DNA of 64,000 nt, from NCBI RefSeq assembly GCF_024700075.1, contig NZ_JAJONE010000001.1:1054001-1118000 (forward strand), in the 5' to 3' direction. Of the stretch, positions 28,402 to 37,671 are shown one piece after another (within the stretch, counting starts at the first letter, position 1; every line of letters begins with the position of its first letter). Origin of the DNA: Hymenobacter sp. J193. Its GTDB lineage: Bacteria > Bacteroidota > Bacteroidia > Cytophagales > Hymenobacteraceae. Position numbers and translations under genes: made by a program. The notes beneath the pieces are model-generated. The model ran no database searches, was not told the origin of the DNA, and saw nothing but the letters and a program-made list of their open reading frames with translations.

Positions 28402-29211
28402 TTATCGAAGCTGCACTACCAGCCGCACCCCCGTAGCATCCTGGTATTGCCAGGGCGAGGCCGAAACGTGGCCGATACGCTTGCCCAAGTTGGGCTGGCG
28501 CCCCCAGCGGTTGCGGTGGGTAAGGTAGCCTAGGTGCGCCGACAGAATGCCCAGGCCAGCCCCGGCCACCACGTCGCTTTGCCAATGGCGGTTGTTGAGC
28601 ATCCGTAAGGCGGCTACGCTTGTGGCAATAGTATAGGCTCCTACCCCATACCACTGGCTTTTGTCGCGAAACTCGGTGTGCACGATACTGGCCGCCAGAA
28701 AGGCCTGCGCCGTGTGGCCCGATGGAAACGACTGGCGGTTGGAGCCATCAGGGCGCTGCACGCCGGTGGTGTACTTCAGTGCCATCACGGCCCCCGCAAA
28801 TATCAGTTCCGACTTTACAATCACCAGCGCTATGTTCAGCCGGTCGTTGCGCGACTCTACACCGGCCAATGTGGCTATGGCCAGTTCCGCGTAAGGCGCC
28901 AGAATCAGGTAGTCATCGGCCTTGGTGTGAAAATTGGGGAAAGCGCGCTGGATGTCGCGCCGGGCATCGTAACTGCTATACAGGCCATTGCCGTTGATGG
29001 TGGACGCCCCGTAGCCGATAAGCAGCACCGGAATGGCGGTGGCCTTGACCAGCTTGTGCTGGTACCAGCGCGGCCGGACCGGAGCCGGGGCTTCGTACTT
29101 ATGGGCTGTATCGGCTGGCACAGCAGGAGCCGACTGCGCCAGCACGGGCGAGGCACCGGCAAACGTCAGCCACAGAAATAGGAGCCACGCGGGCCGTTGA
29201 CGAAAAAGCAT
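28402..29211 (-). CDS. PAP2-family phosphatase, exported
   Basis: 269 aa with signal peptide (LLFLWLTFAGASPVLAQ). The three phosphatase motifs are present: KYTTGVQRPDG, then SFPSGHTAQAF with the catalytic His, then LNNRHWQSDVVAGA with the second catalytic His. Members dephosphorylate lipid phosphates such as undecaprenyl pyrophosphate or phosphatidic acid at the membrane or periplasmic side. The final part resembles an outer-membrane-associated PAP2 subgroup common in Bacteroidota. It lies only 12 nt downstream of the HEAT-cyclophilin gene, so the two may share a transcript. Confidence 0.9.
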   Translation of the reverse strand: MLFRQRPAWLLFLWLTFAGASPVLAQSAPAVPADTAHKYEAPAPVRPRWYQHKLVKATAIPVLLIGYGASTINGNGLYSSYDARRDIQRAFPNFHTKADDYLILAPYAELAIATLAGVESRNDRLNIALVIVKSELIFAGAVMALKYTTGVQRPDGSNRQSFPSGHTAQAFLAASIVHTEFRDKSQWYGVGAYTIATSVAALRMLNNRHWQSDVVAGAGLGILSAHLGYLTHRNRWGRQPNLGKRIGHVSASPWQYQDATGVRLVVQLR

Positions 29212-29223
29212 CTGTAAAGCTCG

Positions 29224-31224
29224 TTAAGGCAGTAATTCAATCCGGTCTATCCGGTCCCCGATTTCCAGCTGGCTCAGCACGTCCATCCCCTGCTCTACCT
29301 GCGCGAAGATGGTATAGCGCCCATCCAAGTGGGGCGTAGGCGCGTGGGTGATAAACCACTGGCAGCTTTCCGTATCCTTGCCGGCCGAGGCCAGACCTAC
29401 TGCGCCTTCCACGTAGCGCAGATCGGCAAACTCGGAGCGCAGGTTGTAGTCGGAGCTGCCCCACCCGTCGCCGCGCGGGCAGCCACCCTGGGCCACGAAG
29501 TTGGGCACCACGCGGTGAAAGTTTTTCTTTTCGTAGAAGCCCTGCCGCACCAGCTCCACAAAGCTGGCCACCGAGCCGGGTGCCTGCTCCACCAGCAGCG
29601 TGAAGGTGATGGGGCCGCGCCCGGTATGCACAATAGCTTTCTGCCCAATTGGAATACGCTGCACCACGTCCCAGTTGATAGGGTGCGTGGCGGCAGCGGC
29701 TACGGGCTGAGGCGTGGCGGGCTTGTTTTGCAGATAGTCAATGGTCAGCTGTAACGACTGCCAGGCTTCCAGGTCGCGGGGCAGGGTGAGGCGGCTGCGG
29801 GCCTGGGTCAGAAACTCCACGGACGGAAACTGGGAACGTAAGCCCAGCTTCGGGTCCCGGATGGCTTCAGCGGCCGTACCCATGATGGCCAGGTCGCCGC
29901 TACTCACCCCGCGTTGCAGGGTGCGCGCAAAGGCGGCGTGCTGGGCGCTCGGGAAGTCCTTTTGCTGCCGCATTGCCACCAACGCTTCCATACCGTACGT
30001 CCCGATTACGACCGGCTGGTTGGACGCAAACGTGGCCTCTTCCACCCATTTATAGGCCTTAGGGTCTTCGCTCAAAGCCTTCAGCAGGTAGCCCTTTTCG
30101 TAGGGGCTCGTTGCCGTGGCGTAGCGCTGCATAATGGCCTGCCGGATGGTGTCGCGGGCCGGGCCGCCGTTTTTGAGCGCGGCCCCCAACAGCGTAGCCC
30201 GGGCGCGCCATTCCGTGAGCTTGTTGGCTTTCGTCAGAAACAGCTCCCCGGGCTCCTTGCTGGCATGGTTGAGGAAAAACTCGGCGGCCGTGAGGGCAAC
30301 CTGCGCATTGGCATCGGTGAGAGCAGCCCAGGCAGCTTCCTTTACCGGCGCGTACATCCCCGCACTCATGGCCCGGATGGCACTCAGGCGCACCCGGTAA
30401 TCAGTGTCGCGGCGGGCGAGGCCGGCCAGCGTGGCGGGCACGGCAGCGTCGGCCGATTTGCCCAGGGCTACGGCACAGGCAGCCCGCACGGCGTAGTCCG
30501 GGTCGGTTTGAGCGGCGCGGGTAAGCTGGGGCGTGTAGGGCGTCAGGTTGAGGTTGCGGATGCGCGACAAGGTGCTGGCCGCCGCCAGCCGGGCGCGGTA
30601 GGGCACCGGCAGTGGCAACAACTGCACTGCCCGCGCCACCGCCGCTTCGGAGGTGATACCGCGCAGGGCGGCGCGGTACAGGCCCCAGGCCTGCCCTACC
30701 TGGGCACTGGTGTCGGTGGCCAGCGCGGCGGGCAGCCGTACCAGATCGGCCAGGGAGGCGCGGGTGGCGCAGCGGCCCATAGCTTCCAGCACGTAGCGGC
30801 GCACGGCCCGGTCGGGCTCAGCGGTGAGCTGGGTTAGCAGCGCCTGTTGGGTAGCGGCGGCGGTGTCGGCTGTCTGACCCAGGGCAAACGCGGCGGCGCG
30901 GCGTACGTCGGCCTCGGCATCGGAGGCAAGCAGGCGCGTGAGGGCAGCCACGGCCGCGCGGTCCTGCACCGAGGCAAAGGCCAGGGCAGCCTCGCGGCGG
31001 TACCGGGGCTCGGGGCGGCTCAGGTAAGGCAGCAAGGCCGTGGTATTGCGCTCATCCTGGGCCGTGGCAATCTGGCGCAGCGTGGCGTCGGCAAACTTAT
31101 TGGGGGCGCTGGCGACGGGCGTAACAGCGGTGGTGGCCACCGGCCGGGTGGCGCAGCCGGTGGCCGCCAGCAGGATGCTCAGGGCCAGCGGCAGCCCAAC
31201 GCGGGAAATCGGGAGACAATGCAT
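29224..31224 (-). CDS. HEAT-repeat lipoprotein fused to cyclophilin-type PPIase
   Basis: 666 aa. A lipoprotein signal (SILLAATGC, acylated Cys near residue 25) is followed by about 450 residues of HEAT-like helical repeats (for example YRREAALAFASVQDRAAVAALTRLLASDAEADVRRAAAFALGQ split over two repeats) and, from about residue 520, a cyclophilin domain with FTLLVEQAPGSVASFVELV, FHRVVPNFVAQGG and WFITHAPTPHLDGRYTIF. The characteristic active-site Arg lies in FHRVV. It should be a membrane-anchored periplasmic folding factor whose HEAT array holds clients. The gene starts divergently from the barrel-like lipoprotein gene. Confidence 0.88.
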   Translation of the reverse strand: MHCLPISRVGLPLALSILLAATGCATRPVATTAVTPVASAPNKFADATLRQIATAQDERNTTALLPYLSRPEPRYRREAALAFASVQDRAAVAALTRLLASDAEADVRRAAAFALGQTADTAAATQQALLTQLTAEPDRAVRRYVLEAMGRCATRASLADLVRLPAALATDTSAQVGQAWGLYRAALRGITSEAAVARAVQLLPLPVPYRARLAAASTLSRIRNLNLTPYTPQLTRAAQTDPDYAVRAACAVALGKSADAAVPATLAGLARRDTDYRVRLSAIRAMSAGMYAPVKEAAWAALTDANAQVALTAAEFFLNHASKEPGELFLTKANKLTEWRARATLLGAALKNGGPARDTIRQAIMQRYATATSPYEKGYLLKALSEDPKAYKWVEEATFASNQPVVIGTYGMEALVAMRQQKDFPSAQHAAFARTLQRGVSSGDLAIMGTAAEAIRDPKLGLRSQFPSVEFLTQARSRLTLPRDLEAWQSLQLTIDYLQNKPATPQPVAAAATHPINWDVVQRIPIGQKAIVHTGRGPITFTLLVEQAPGSVASFVELVRQGFYEKKNFHRVVPNFVAQGGCPRGDGWGSSDYNLRSEFADLRYVEGAVGLASAGKDTESCQWFITHAPTPHLDGRYTIFAQVEQGMDVLSQLEIGDRIDRIELLP

Positions 31225-31337
31225 ATCGGGCCAAAATAGCCAAAATCCGGGGAGGGGCCGCTACGGTCGGGTTCCGGCCTGGTTTTGGCACCGGCCCAAA
31301 AACCCTGACCTTTGCCCCGTACCTTATTCTTTGCCTT

Positions 31338-32252
31338 ATGCCTGCTTTCTCCCTCCGCCTGCTGTTGCCGGCTGCTGCTTTGCTGTTTGCTTCGGCCTGC
31401 ACGGCCCCGCGCGCCGTCACCAACTCGGGCAAAGTCACGCCCCATGGCCAGTTTAAAGTAGGTGGCGACATGGTGTTCAACATTGGTACCCGCACGCTGG
31501 GCGAGCTGACCGGAGCCGTGAAAGACGAGGTTGCCGCCGCCGCCGGGAAGGATACCGTCAACTACAGCCAGCGCTTCACCCGCATTCAGACGGCGGCCAT
31601 TGCCTACGTCCTCGACCCGCTGCAGCCCAGCACCGCGCTGTACGTGCGTTACGGCGCCCTGCCCCGGGTGGATGTCGGCTATAAGTATGCCTTTGGGGCC
31701 CACGCCTTCGATGCCATGTACCAGTTTCTGGGCTCTACCGGTACCCCAGAAAACCCGCAGGGCCAGGCCGGCGAAACCTACGGCAGCATCGGGCTGCAGT
31801 TTGCCACCCAGCGGGCCAAGCTGCCCAGCATCCCATTTCTCGACAACGTGTCGGACCTGCTCAACTTCCGCGCTACCCGCCGCGACCTGATGGTGCCGCT
31901 CATCTTCAGTACTTCCCTGGGAAGAGAAGAGGAAATCGGGGCCGTATCCTACGGGGTGGTATACAACCACACGTTTATCAAGTATGGCTTCGAGCCCACT
32001 AAAGTATATCTGCCGGGCACTAACGATAAAGTCAGCGGGCTGACGGCTAAAAACAACTTTGCTTCGTTCGGGGCCTTCGTCAACGGCAAGTTTGGCTTCC
32101 GCTACGCGTATATTCTGCCGGCTCTGGCGCTGTACTACCAGAACTACGGCACGTACCAGCTCCTGAACAACACCAGCACCAAACTCAAGGGCGTCACCAT
32201 TATTCCCTCGCTGGGCGTGCAGTTTCGTATTCCAACGGGCTCCGGCCGGTAG
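31338..32252 (+). CDS. Lipoprotein with outer-membrane barrel-like body
   Basis: 304 aa with a lipoprotein signal (LLLPAAALLFASAC). The body has alternating aromatic/hydrophobic strands (LYVRYGALPRVDVGYKYAF, YGSIGLQFATQ, FGFRYAYILPALALYY, GVTIIPSLGVQFRIP) that suggest a small beta-barrel or barrel-like fold. I do not recognise a characterised family. It is transcribed away from the HEAT-cyclophilin gene and ends at a hairpin shared with the convergent DUF4136 gene. Confidence 0.7.
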   Translation: MPAFSLRLLLPAAALLFASACTAPRAVTNSGKVTPHGQFKVGGDMVFNIGTRTLGELTGAVKDEVAAAAGKDTVNYSQRFTRIQTAAIAYVLDPLQPSTALYVRYGALPRVDVGYKYAFGAHAFDAMYQFLGSTGTPENPQGQAGETYGSIGLQFATQRAKLPSIPFLDNVSDLLNFRATRRDLMVPLIFSTSLGREEEIGAVSYGVVYNHTFIKYGFEPTKVYLPGTNDKVSGLTAKNNFASFGAFVNGKFGFRYAYILPALALYYQNYGTYQLLNNTSTKLKGVTIIPSLGVQFRIPTGSGR

Positions 32253-32269
32253 CCTTTTTGACCTGAGTG

Positions 32270-32308
32270 GATAACCCACCCCCGGCAGGCAGCTGCGGGT
32301 GGGTTATC
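32270..32308. terminator. Convergent terminator hairpin
   Basis: GATAACCCACCC (32270-32281) / GGGTGGGTTATC (32297-32308), perfect 12-bp arms. The right arm contains the stop codon of the DUF4136 gene. A CTTTTTG stretch lies just to its left. Confidence 0.75.
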
Positions 32309-32888
32309 TATTGGCGTCGAGGTAGCCTTCGGTGAAGACGCGGTACTGGTCGAAGATGGACCGGACGTTGCGGCGCACCACGACCTCGCCCCGCACGCCC
32401 TGCGGCACCGATACGCCTGAGGCATAGCCATTCCACACGGCCCGGTTGGTGCGATAGTCAATGAGCGTGACCAGCAGAGTGCCCTCCCGCAGCAGCAGCC
32501 GTTGCGGCTGGTAGCCTTTGCGCGAGTCCTTGGGCGTTTCATCGGTTTCGGCCTGCCCCGAGGCCAGCCACGCCGTCAGCTCTTCCTGCGCAAACCCCCG
32601 AAAGCGCAGGTCGCCATCGTAGATCCGAAAGCTCACGAGCAGGTCCGGGCGGTTCTTGGCCGGCTTGTAGCCCTGGGAGCGAAGCCGGGTGCGAATGGCG
32701 TCGCGCAGCACTTCGCCCAGGGCGCTGGTATCAGTAGCCAGATCATTGCCCGTCACGAAGTCGTAGGTGCGGTAACGGCGAAAGTTGCCGCTGTAGCTGT
32801 AGTCGGACTCAATTCGGGCTTCGCGGGCGGCAAAGCAGCCGCTTAAACCAAGAGCAAGGGCCAGCAGGGTAACGGTTGCGGGTTTCAT
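32304..32888 (-). CDS. DUF4136 lipoprotein
   Basis: 194 aa, lipoprotein signal LLALALGLSGC. The segment ESDYSYSGNFRRYRTYDFVTG and later ALGEVLRDAIRTRLRSQGYKP, DLLVSFRIYDG and VWNGYASGV match the usual layout of DUF4136 proteins (beta-rich periplasmic domain, unknown role). The gene stands alone. The 229 bp upstream, before xdhA, hold only possible regulatory sites. Confidence 0.85.
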   Translation of the reverse strand: MKPATVTLLALALGLSGCFAAREARIESDYSYSGNFRRYRTYDFVTGNDLATDTSALGEVLRDAIRTRLRSQGYKPAKNRPDLLVSFRIYDGDLRFRGFAQEELTAWLASGQAETDETPKDSRKGYQPQRLLLREGTLLVTLIDYRTNRAVWNGYASGVSVPQGVRGEVVVRRNVRSIFDQYRVFTEGYLDANR

Positions 32889-32906
32889 AGGCAGCGGGAA
32901 AAGCAG

Positions 32907-32993
32907 AAAATCAGGGGGTTTAAGGTAACTGATATACGTAAGGTTATTCCCTGATTTTTAGCTTATATAGCCGAACAGCCTAATATAATTTTG
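32907..32993. promoter_or_regulatory. Divergent intergenic region with 10-bp inverted repeat and a -7-like box
   Basis: AAAATCAGGG (32907-32916) and CCCTGATTTT (32949-32958) form a perfect inverted repeat between the DUF4136 and xdhA genes. A TAATTTTG box on the plus strand (32986-32993) could serve xdhA, 124 nt upstream of its ATG. The repeat may be an operator, but its size and spacing are unremarkable. Confidence 0.35.
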
Positions 32994-33117
32994 GCATTGC
33001 TGCTGGCCGGCCGTCTGTGGGGCCGGCTTATTCTTTTTCCCGGCCGCTGGTAGGCGTTTCGGACGCTGCCCGGAAAGCCGTAACTTTCCCTTTCGTTCCC
33101 GGCCTTTTTGCTTTGCT

Positions 33118-34556
33118 ATGCTACCGTTTTACCTCAACAACCAGCTCATCCGTACCGACCAGCCAGCCGGCAGCGCCCTGCTCGACTTCGTGCGCTACCA
33201 CCAGCACCTGACGGGCACCAAAATCGGTTGCCGTGAGGGCGACTGTGGCGCCTGCACCGTGCTGGTAGGCGAGCTGGCCCCGGATGGCACCACGGTGCAG
33301 TATCAGTCGATGACGTCCTGCCTCACGCCCCTGGGCAACGCGCAGGGCAAACATGTGGTCACGGTGGAAGGTATTAACGCGGCGCGGGGGAAGCTCACGC
33401 CGGTGCAGCAGGCCATTGTGCAGGAAGGCGGCTCTCAGTGTGGTTTCTGCACGGTAGGCTTCGTGATGTCGCTCACCGGCCACGCGCTTAGTCCCAAGCC
33501 CAGCACCCCGGAAACCGCTATGGCCTCCATCGACGGCAACATCTGCCGCTGCACGGGCTACAAAAGCCTGGAGCGGGCCACCCAGCACTTGCAGCAGCAG
33601 TTAGAGCAGCGCCCAGCTTCTTCCCCGCTCTCCTGGCTGGCCGAGGAAGGTTTTGTGCCGCGCTATTTTGCTGATATGCCCGCCAAGCTCACGGCCCTGC
33701 GCAGCGCGGCCACGGGGGAGCAGAGGCTTCCGGTACCCTCCAGCCCGGCCCAGGTATCGATGCGGAAGCCGCGGCCCGTGCTCAGATTCTGGGCGGCGGC
33801 ACCGACTTGCTGGTACAGCGCCCCGAGCAGGTACGCGCCGTACCGGTAGAACTGGTCTACGACCAACATAGCCTGCGCGGCATCCGGCGGGAAGGCGACA
33901 CGATCATCCTGGGAGCAGCCACTACGGCGCAGCAGCTTCTGGAATCGGAGGTGATGCTGGCGGTGCTGCCCGAGCTGCCCCGGTTTCTGAAGCTGGTGAG
34001 CAGCACGCCCATCCGGCAGATGGGCACCGTGGCCGGCAACTTCATCAACGCCTCTCCCATTGGCGACCTGACCATTTTGTTTCTGGCCCTGGGCGCGGAA
34101 GTCGAGCTGGAAAGTGCCGTCGGTCAGCGCCGCACGCTGCCGCTTGCGGAGCTGTACCTGGATTATAAGAAGCTGGCAAAAACCGCCGATGAGCAGGTAA
34201 CGGAAATCCGCTTTCCGGCTCCGCAACCAAACGACCTTTTCAACTTCGAGAAAGTATCCAAGCGCACCCACCTGGATATTGCCAGCGTGAACTCGGCTGC
34301 GTGGCTGCGCATCGACTCTGGCGTAATTCAGGCAGCCCGCCTTGCGGCCGGGGGCGTGGGGCCGATTCCCCTGCTGCTGCGCCGCACCTCGGCGTGGCTG
34401 GTGGGCCAGCCGGTTGCCGCCGAAACGGTGCAGCACGCCCTCACCCTGGCCCAGCAGGAAATCAGCCCGATTTCGGATGTGCGCGGCACCGAGCACTACA
34501 AGCGGCTTTTGCTGCACCAGCTGCTCACGGCTCACTTTGGTGAGATGGTGAAATAG
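33118..34556 (+). CDS. xdhA: Xanthine dehydrogenase-type small subunit ([2Fe-2S] + FAD), one-base frameshift
   Basis: Electron-transfer subunit of a molybdenum hydroxylase, about 479 aa when repaired. The N-terminal part has the plant-type [2Fe-2S] cysteines (CREGDCGACTVLVG, then C at SMTSC) and the second cluster (CGFCTVGFVMS ... NICRCTGYKSLE). The C-terminal half is a PCMH FAD domain (ILGGGTDLLVQRP, GTVAGNFINASPIGD). The two halves are in different frames. Adding one G to the five-G run at 33714-33718 joins them as SAATGGAEASGTLQPG ... ARAQILGGGTD. The FAD part can be read from 33807 onward. The stop codon lies within the left arm of a long palindromic repeat. Confidence 0.88.
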
Positions 34557-34665
34557 TGAAATGGTGAGTTGATATTCAAAACGCGCCATCTGCGCAAACA
34601 GCGCCAGCTCAACGTCAGACTCACCACTTCACCATCTCACTATTTCACTATTTCACCATCTCACC
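34539..34665. repeat. Long palindromic element, copy A
   Basis: The outer 24 bp (34539-34562 and 34642-34665) are perfectly inverted, made of degenerate TGGTGAA/TAGTGAA units. The right arm carries two further units. The interior shows GCGCC..CTGCGCA..GCGCC spacing and an AACGTC box. It spans the xdhA stop codon and ends 2 nt before the xdhB ATG. It shares architecture and interior boxes with copy B near 60.1 kb, so it is a dispersed repeat rather than a simple terminator. Confidence 0.85.
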
Positions 34666-34667
34666 TT

Positions 34668-36998
34668 ATGAACCACCTCGATCCGGCCCGCCACGTGCGC
34701 GGCGAGTCTCAGTACCTCGATGATATTCCGGTGCAGCACGGCACCCTGTACGCGGCTGTGGTGGAGTCGCCGGTGGCGCACGGCAAGCTGCTGAGCATCG
34801 ATGCCACGGCGGCCCTGCAGCTACCGGGCGTGGTGCGCGTCCTCACGGCCGAGGACATTCCCGGTGAAAACCAGATTGGCGGCATCGTGCCCGACGAGCC
34901 CCTGCTGGCCGAGGGCCATGTCCATTTCCGCGGGCAGCCGGTGGCCCTGGTGCTGGCCGACTCGGAGCACGCGGCCCACGCGGCCCTGCGCCACGTGCGG
35001 GTAGAAGTCAGCCCGCTGCCCATCATCGTGGATCCACGGGAAGCCGCCGCCCAGGGCGAGCTGATTGTGCCGCCCCGCACCTTCCGCATCGGGGCGGTGG
35101 AGGAAGCCTGGGCGGGGTGCGCGCACGTGTTTGAGGGCGTGGCCGAATCGGGCGGGCAGGAGCATCTGTACATCGAAACCCAGGGCGCCTATGCCTTCCC
35201 CACCGAAATGGGCGGGGTGCGCATCGTTTCCTCCACCCAGGGGCCTACGGCCGTGCAGCGCCACACGGCGCGGGTGCTGGGCGTGGGCATGCACCAGGTG
35301 GAAGTGGACGTGACGCGCCTTGGCGGTGGTTTTGGCGGCAAGGAAGACCAGGCCACCACCTGGGGCGCCCTGGCCGCGCTGGGCGCTTTCGTGGTGCGCC
35401 GCCCGGTGAAGCTGGTGCTCGACCGCATGGCCGATATGCGCATGACCGGCAAGCGCCACCCCTACTCCTCCGACTTCAAAATCGGGCTGGATGCGGACCT
35501 CAAGATTGTGGCCTACGAGGTGACGTTCTACCAGAATGCCGGGGCCGCCGCCGACCTCTCGCCGGCCGTGCTGGAGCGGACGCTGTTTCACGCCACCAAT
35601 GCCTACTTCATCCCCAACGTGACGGCCACGGCCTACAGCTGCCGCACCAACCTGCCGCCCAACACGGCTTTTCGGGGCTTTGGCGGCCCACAGGGCATGT
35701 TCGTGATAGAGTCGGCTATAGCCTGCGCGGCCGAAAAGCTGGGCGTGACGCCGGCCGACATTCAGCAGCGCAACCTGTTGCGCGAGGGCGACCTGTTTCC
35801 CTACCGCCAGCCCACCGAAGGCTGCCACGCCGAGCAGGCCTGGAACACCGCGGCGGAGCTGTACGACCTGCCCGTCCGGCGTCGGGAAGTGGCTGAATTC
35901 AATGCCGCGCACAAGCTGCAGAAGAAAGGGCTGGCCCTGATGCCTATCTGCTTCGGCATTTCCTTTACCAAAACCGCCATGAACCAGGCCCGGGCTTTGG
36001 TGCACATCTACACCGATGGCTCGGTGGGCGTGAGCACCGGCGCGGTGGAAATGGGCCAGGGCGTCAACATCAAGATTGCCCAGGTGGCCGCCCAAACCCT
36101 GGGCATTTCGATGAGCCGGGTGAAGGTGGAAAGCACCAACACCACCCGCGTGGCCAACACTTCCCCCAGTGCCGCCTCGGCCACCGCCGACCTCAACGGC
36201 AAAGCCACTCAGCTGGCCTGTCTGGCTTTGCGGGAGCGGCTGCTACGCCTCGCGGCCACCGAGCTGAAGATGAACTACGAGGGCCTGCAAATTGAAAACG
36301 AGCAGGTGCTGGCCGCCGGCAAACCCGCCGATACGACCTGGGAAAAGCTGGTGTCGGCGGCGTACTGGCAGCGCATCAGCCTCAGCGAAAACGCCCACTA
36401 CGCCACGCCTGACCTGCATTTCGACGCTGAAACCAACCAGGGCTACCCCTTCGCCTACCACGTATACGGCACGGCCCTCACCACTGTGCGCGTGGACTGC
36501 CTGCGCGGCACCTACGAGGTAGAAGCCGTGCAGATTGCCCACGACTTCGGGCAGAGCATGAACCCGGCCGTGGACCGCGGCCAGATTGAAGGCGGCGCGG
36601 TGCAGGGCATTGGCTGGATGACCCTGGAGGAGCTGGTATTCAACGACGAGGGCCGCCTGCTCAGTAACTCGCTAAACTCCTACAAAATCCCCGACCTGTA
36701 CTCGGCGCCCAAGGTGCTCGACGTGCATTTCCTAGATACGCCCGGCCACTCGCGGGCGGTGCTGCGCTCCAAGGCCGTGGGCGAGCCGCCGCTCATGTAC
36801 GGCATCGGCACCTACTTTGCCCTGCGCGACGCCATTCGGGCCTTCAACCCCACGGCGGATATATCTTTTTCGGCCCCTATGACGCCCGAGAAGGTTCTCG
36901 TAAATTTGCACCCCGATTTCAAATTTACGCCCGCCCCCACCCCCGCTTGGAACTCACCCGCCCCACTCAACTCCGTAACCACCTCCGAGGATTCCTGA
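34668..36998 (+). CDS. xdhB: Xanthine dehydrogenase-type molybdopterin-binding large subunit
   Basis: Catalytic Mo-cofactor subunit, 776 aa. Visible motifs are the cofactor loop GGGFGGKEDQ near residue 218, RTNLPPNTAFRGFGGPQGMF near 325, the GAVEMGQGVN segment near 460, and the late AVGEPPLMYGIG containing the catalytic Glu. The order of domains matches the XDH C-terminal (XdhB) type, which oxidises purines such as hypoxanthine and xanthine; other aldehyde or heterocycle substrates cannot be excluded. The ATG at 34668 directly follows palindrome copy A; upstream in-frame codons are repeat sequence. The C-terminal 25 residues are Pro-rich and overlap the next gene. Confidence 0.93.
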   Translation: MNHLDPARHVRGESQYLDDIPVQHGTLYAAVVESPVAHGKLLSIDATAALQLPGVVRVLTAEDIPGENQIGGIVPDEPLLAEGHVHFRGQPVALVLADSEHAAHAALRHVRVEVSPLPIIVDPREAAAQGELIVPPRTFRIGAVEEAWAGCAHVFEGVAESGGQEHLYIETQGAYAFPTEMGGVRIVSSTQGPTAVQRHTARVLGVGMHQVEVDVTRLGGGFGGKEDQATTWGALAALGAFVVRRPVKLVLDRMADMRMTGKRHPYSSDFKIGLDADLKIVAYEVTFYQNAGAAADLSPAVLERTLFHATNAYFIPNVTATAYSCRTNLPPNTAFRGFGGPQGMFVIESAIACAAEKLGVTPADIQQRNLLREGDLFPYRQPTEGCHAEQAWNTAAELYDLPVRRREVAEFNAAHKLQKKGLALMPICFGISFTKTAMNQARALVHIYTDGSVGVSTGAVEMGQGVNIKIAQVAAQTLGISMSRVKVESTNTTRVANTSPSAASATADLNGKATQLACLALRERLLRLAATELKMNYEGLQIENEQVLAAGKPADTTWEKLVSAAYWQRISLSENAHYATPDLHFDAETNQGYPFAYHVYGTALTTVRVDCLRGTYEVEAVQIAHDFGQSMNPAVDRGQIEGGAVQGIGWMTLEELVFNDEGRLLSNSLNSYKIPDLYSAPKVLDVHFLDTPGHSRAVLRSKAVGEPPLMYGIGTYFALRDAIRAFNPTADISFSAPMTPEKVLVNLHPDFKFTPAPTPAWNSPAPLNSVTTSEDS

Positions 36999-37444
36999 TT
37001 TACGCCGCCGGCGACACGGCCGCGGCCCTGCTCCTGCACCAGTTTTCCTGGTTTCGTCTGCTGGGTATGGCCCTGGTTGGCGGCCTGCTCTACTCCACCG
37101 AAGTGCCCGCCTATTTCCGCTGGCTCGACCGACAGCAACCGGCTGCCGGGGCTACCACCCGCGTGAAGCGCTGGCAGCGGGCCGCCCTGTCGCTGCTGTA
37201 CTTCAACCCGCTCTGGATTGCCCGGCACTACGCGTTCCTCGGTTTATTTGGGGGCGTGGCCGAGCCGATTTCCCTGGCCCTGCTGCCGGTAGCGGGCCGC
37301 TCGTTTCTGCTGAACGCCCCCGTGTCGCTGGCGGCTAACTACTACATTCAGAACCGCGTCACGGCCCAGCGGCGCTTTATGGTCAGTGCGCTTTTTTCGG
37401 GGCTGATGGCCGTTTCCTACGCGCTGGCCGCCGTGTGGCTGTAG
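36947..37444 (+). CDS. Small polytopic membrane protein in the xdh locus
   Basis: 165 aa with four hydrophobic helices and a basic loop. The first usable start is the TTG at 36947, which overlaps the end of xdhB by 52 nt; the next in-frame ATG (MALVGG, about 37067) would delete the first helix. The N-terminal IYAAGDTAAALLL and VGGLLYSTEVPAYFRWL segments faintly recall Mpv17/PMP22 proteins, but I cannot confirm that. Its overlap with xdhB and position before xdhC suggest cotranscription. No function is assigned. Confidence 0.6.
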   Translation: MELTRPTQLRNHLRGFLIYAAGDTAAALLLHQFSWFRLLGMALVGGLLYSTEVPAYFRWLDRQQPAAGATTRVKRWQRAALSLLYFNPLWIARHYAFLGLFGGVAEPISLALLPVAGRSFLLNAPVSLAANYYIQNRVTAQRRFMVSALFSGLMAVSYALAAVWL

Positions 37445-37461
37445 AGAAGCCTAACGCAATA

Positions 37462-37553
37462 GCTGTCATTCCGAGCGGAGCGAGGAATCTGGGGTAATCG
37501 TCGCATTTGTTCAATGGTAGATCCAGATTCCTCGCTTCGCTCGGAATGACAGC
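37462..37553. repeat. TCATTCCGAGCG-type inverted repeat
   Basis: Arms 37462-37492 and 37523-37553 (31 bp, one G-T mismatch) carry TGTCATTCCGAGCGGAGCGA and its complement around a 30-nt loop. Elements of this sequence type recur in intergenic DNA of many Bacteroidota genomes. It lies between the small membrane protein and xdhC. Confidence 0.85.
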
Positions 37554-37574
37554 GTAAACAATAGCCCCAACGAC

Positions 37575-37594
37575 GAGACGCAAGTATGCGTCTC
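37575..37594. repeat. Short palindrome GAGACGCA..TGCGTCTC
   Basis: Perfect 8-bp arms around AGTA, 22 nt after the TCATTCCGAGCG repeat. Together the two fill the 227-bp gap before xdhC. This short palindrome is another common type of dispersed intergenic repeat. Confidence 0.65.
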
Positions 37595-37671
37595 TACATC
37601 GTTCACCGGCTGCGAATCGGCCCAGCGCACAAATCACCGTTCCTCATCTTCTTACCACTTATCTCTGCCTG

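Noticed and set aside
34821..36095. 424-aa minus-strand open frame
   Set aside because: Antisense to the xdhB cofactor domains; composition is typical of a high-GC shadow.
37451..37600. CRISPR-like or tandem array
   Set aside because: Only one inverted repeat and one short palindrome are present; no regularly spaced direct repeats exist anywhere in the window.
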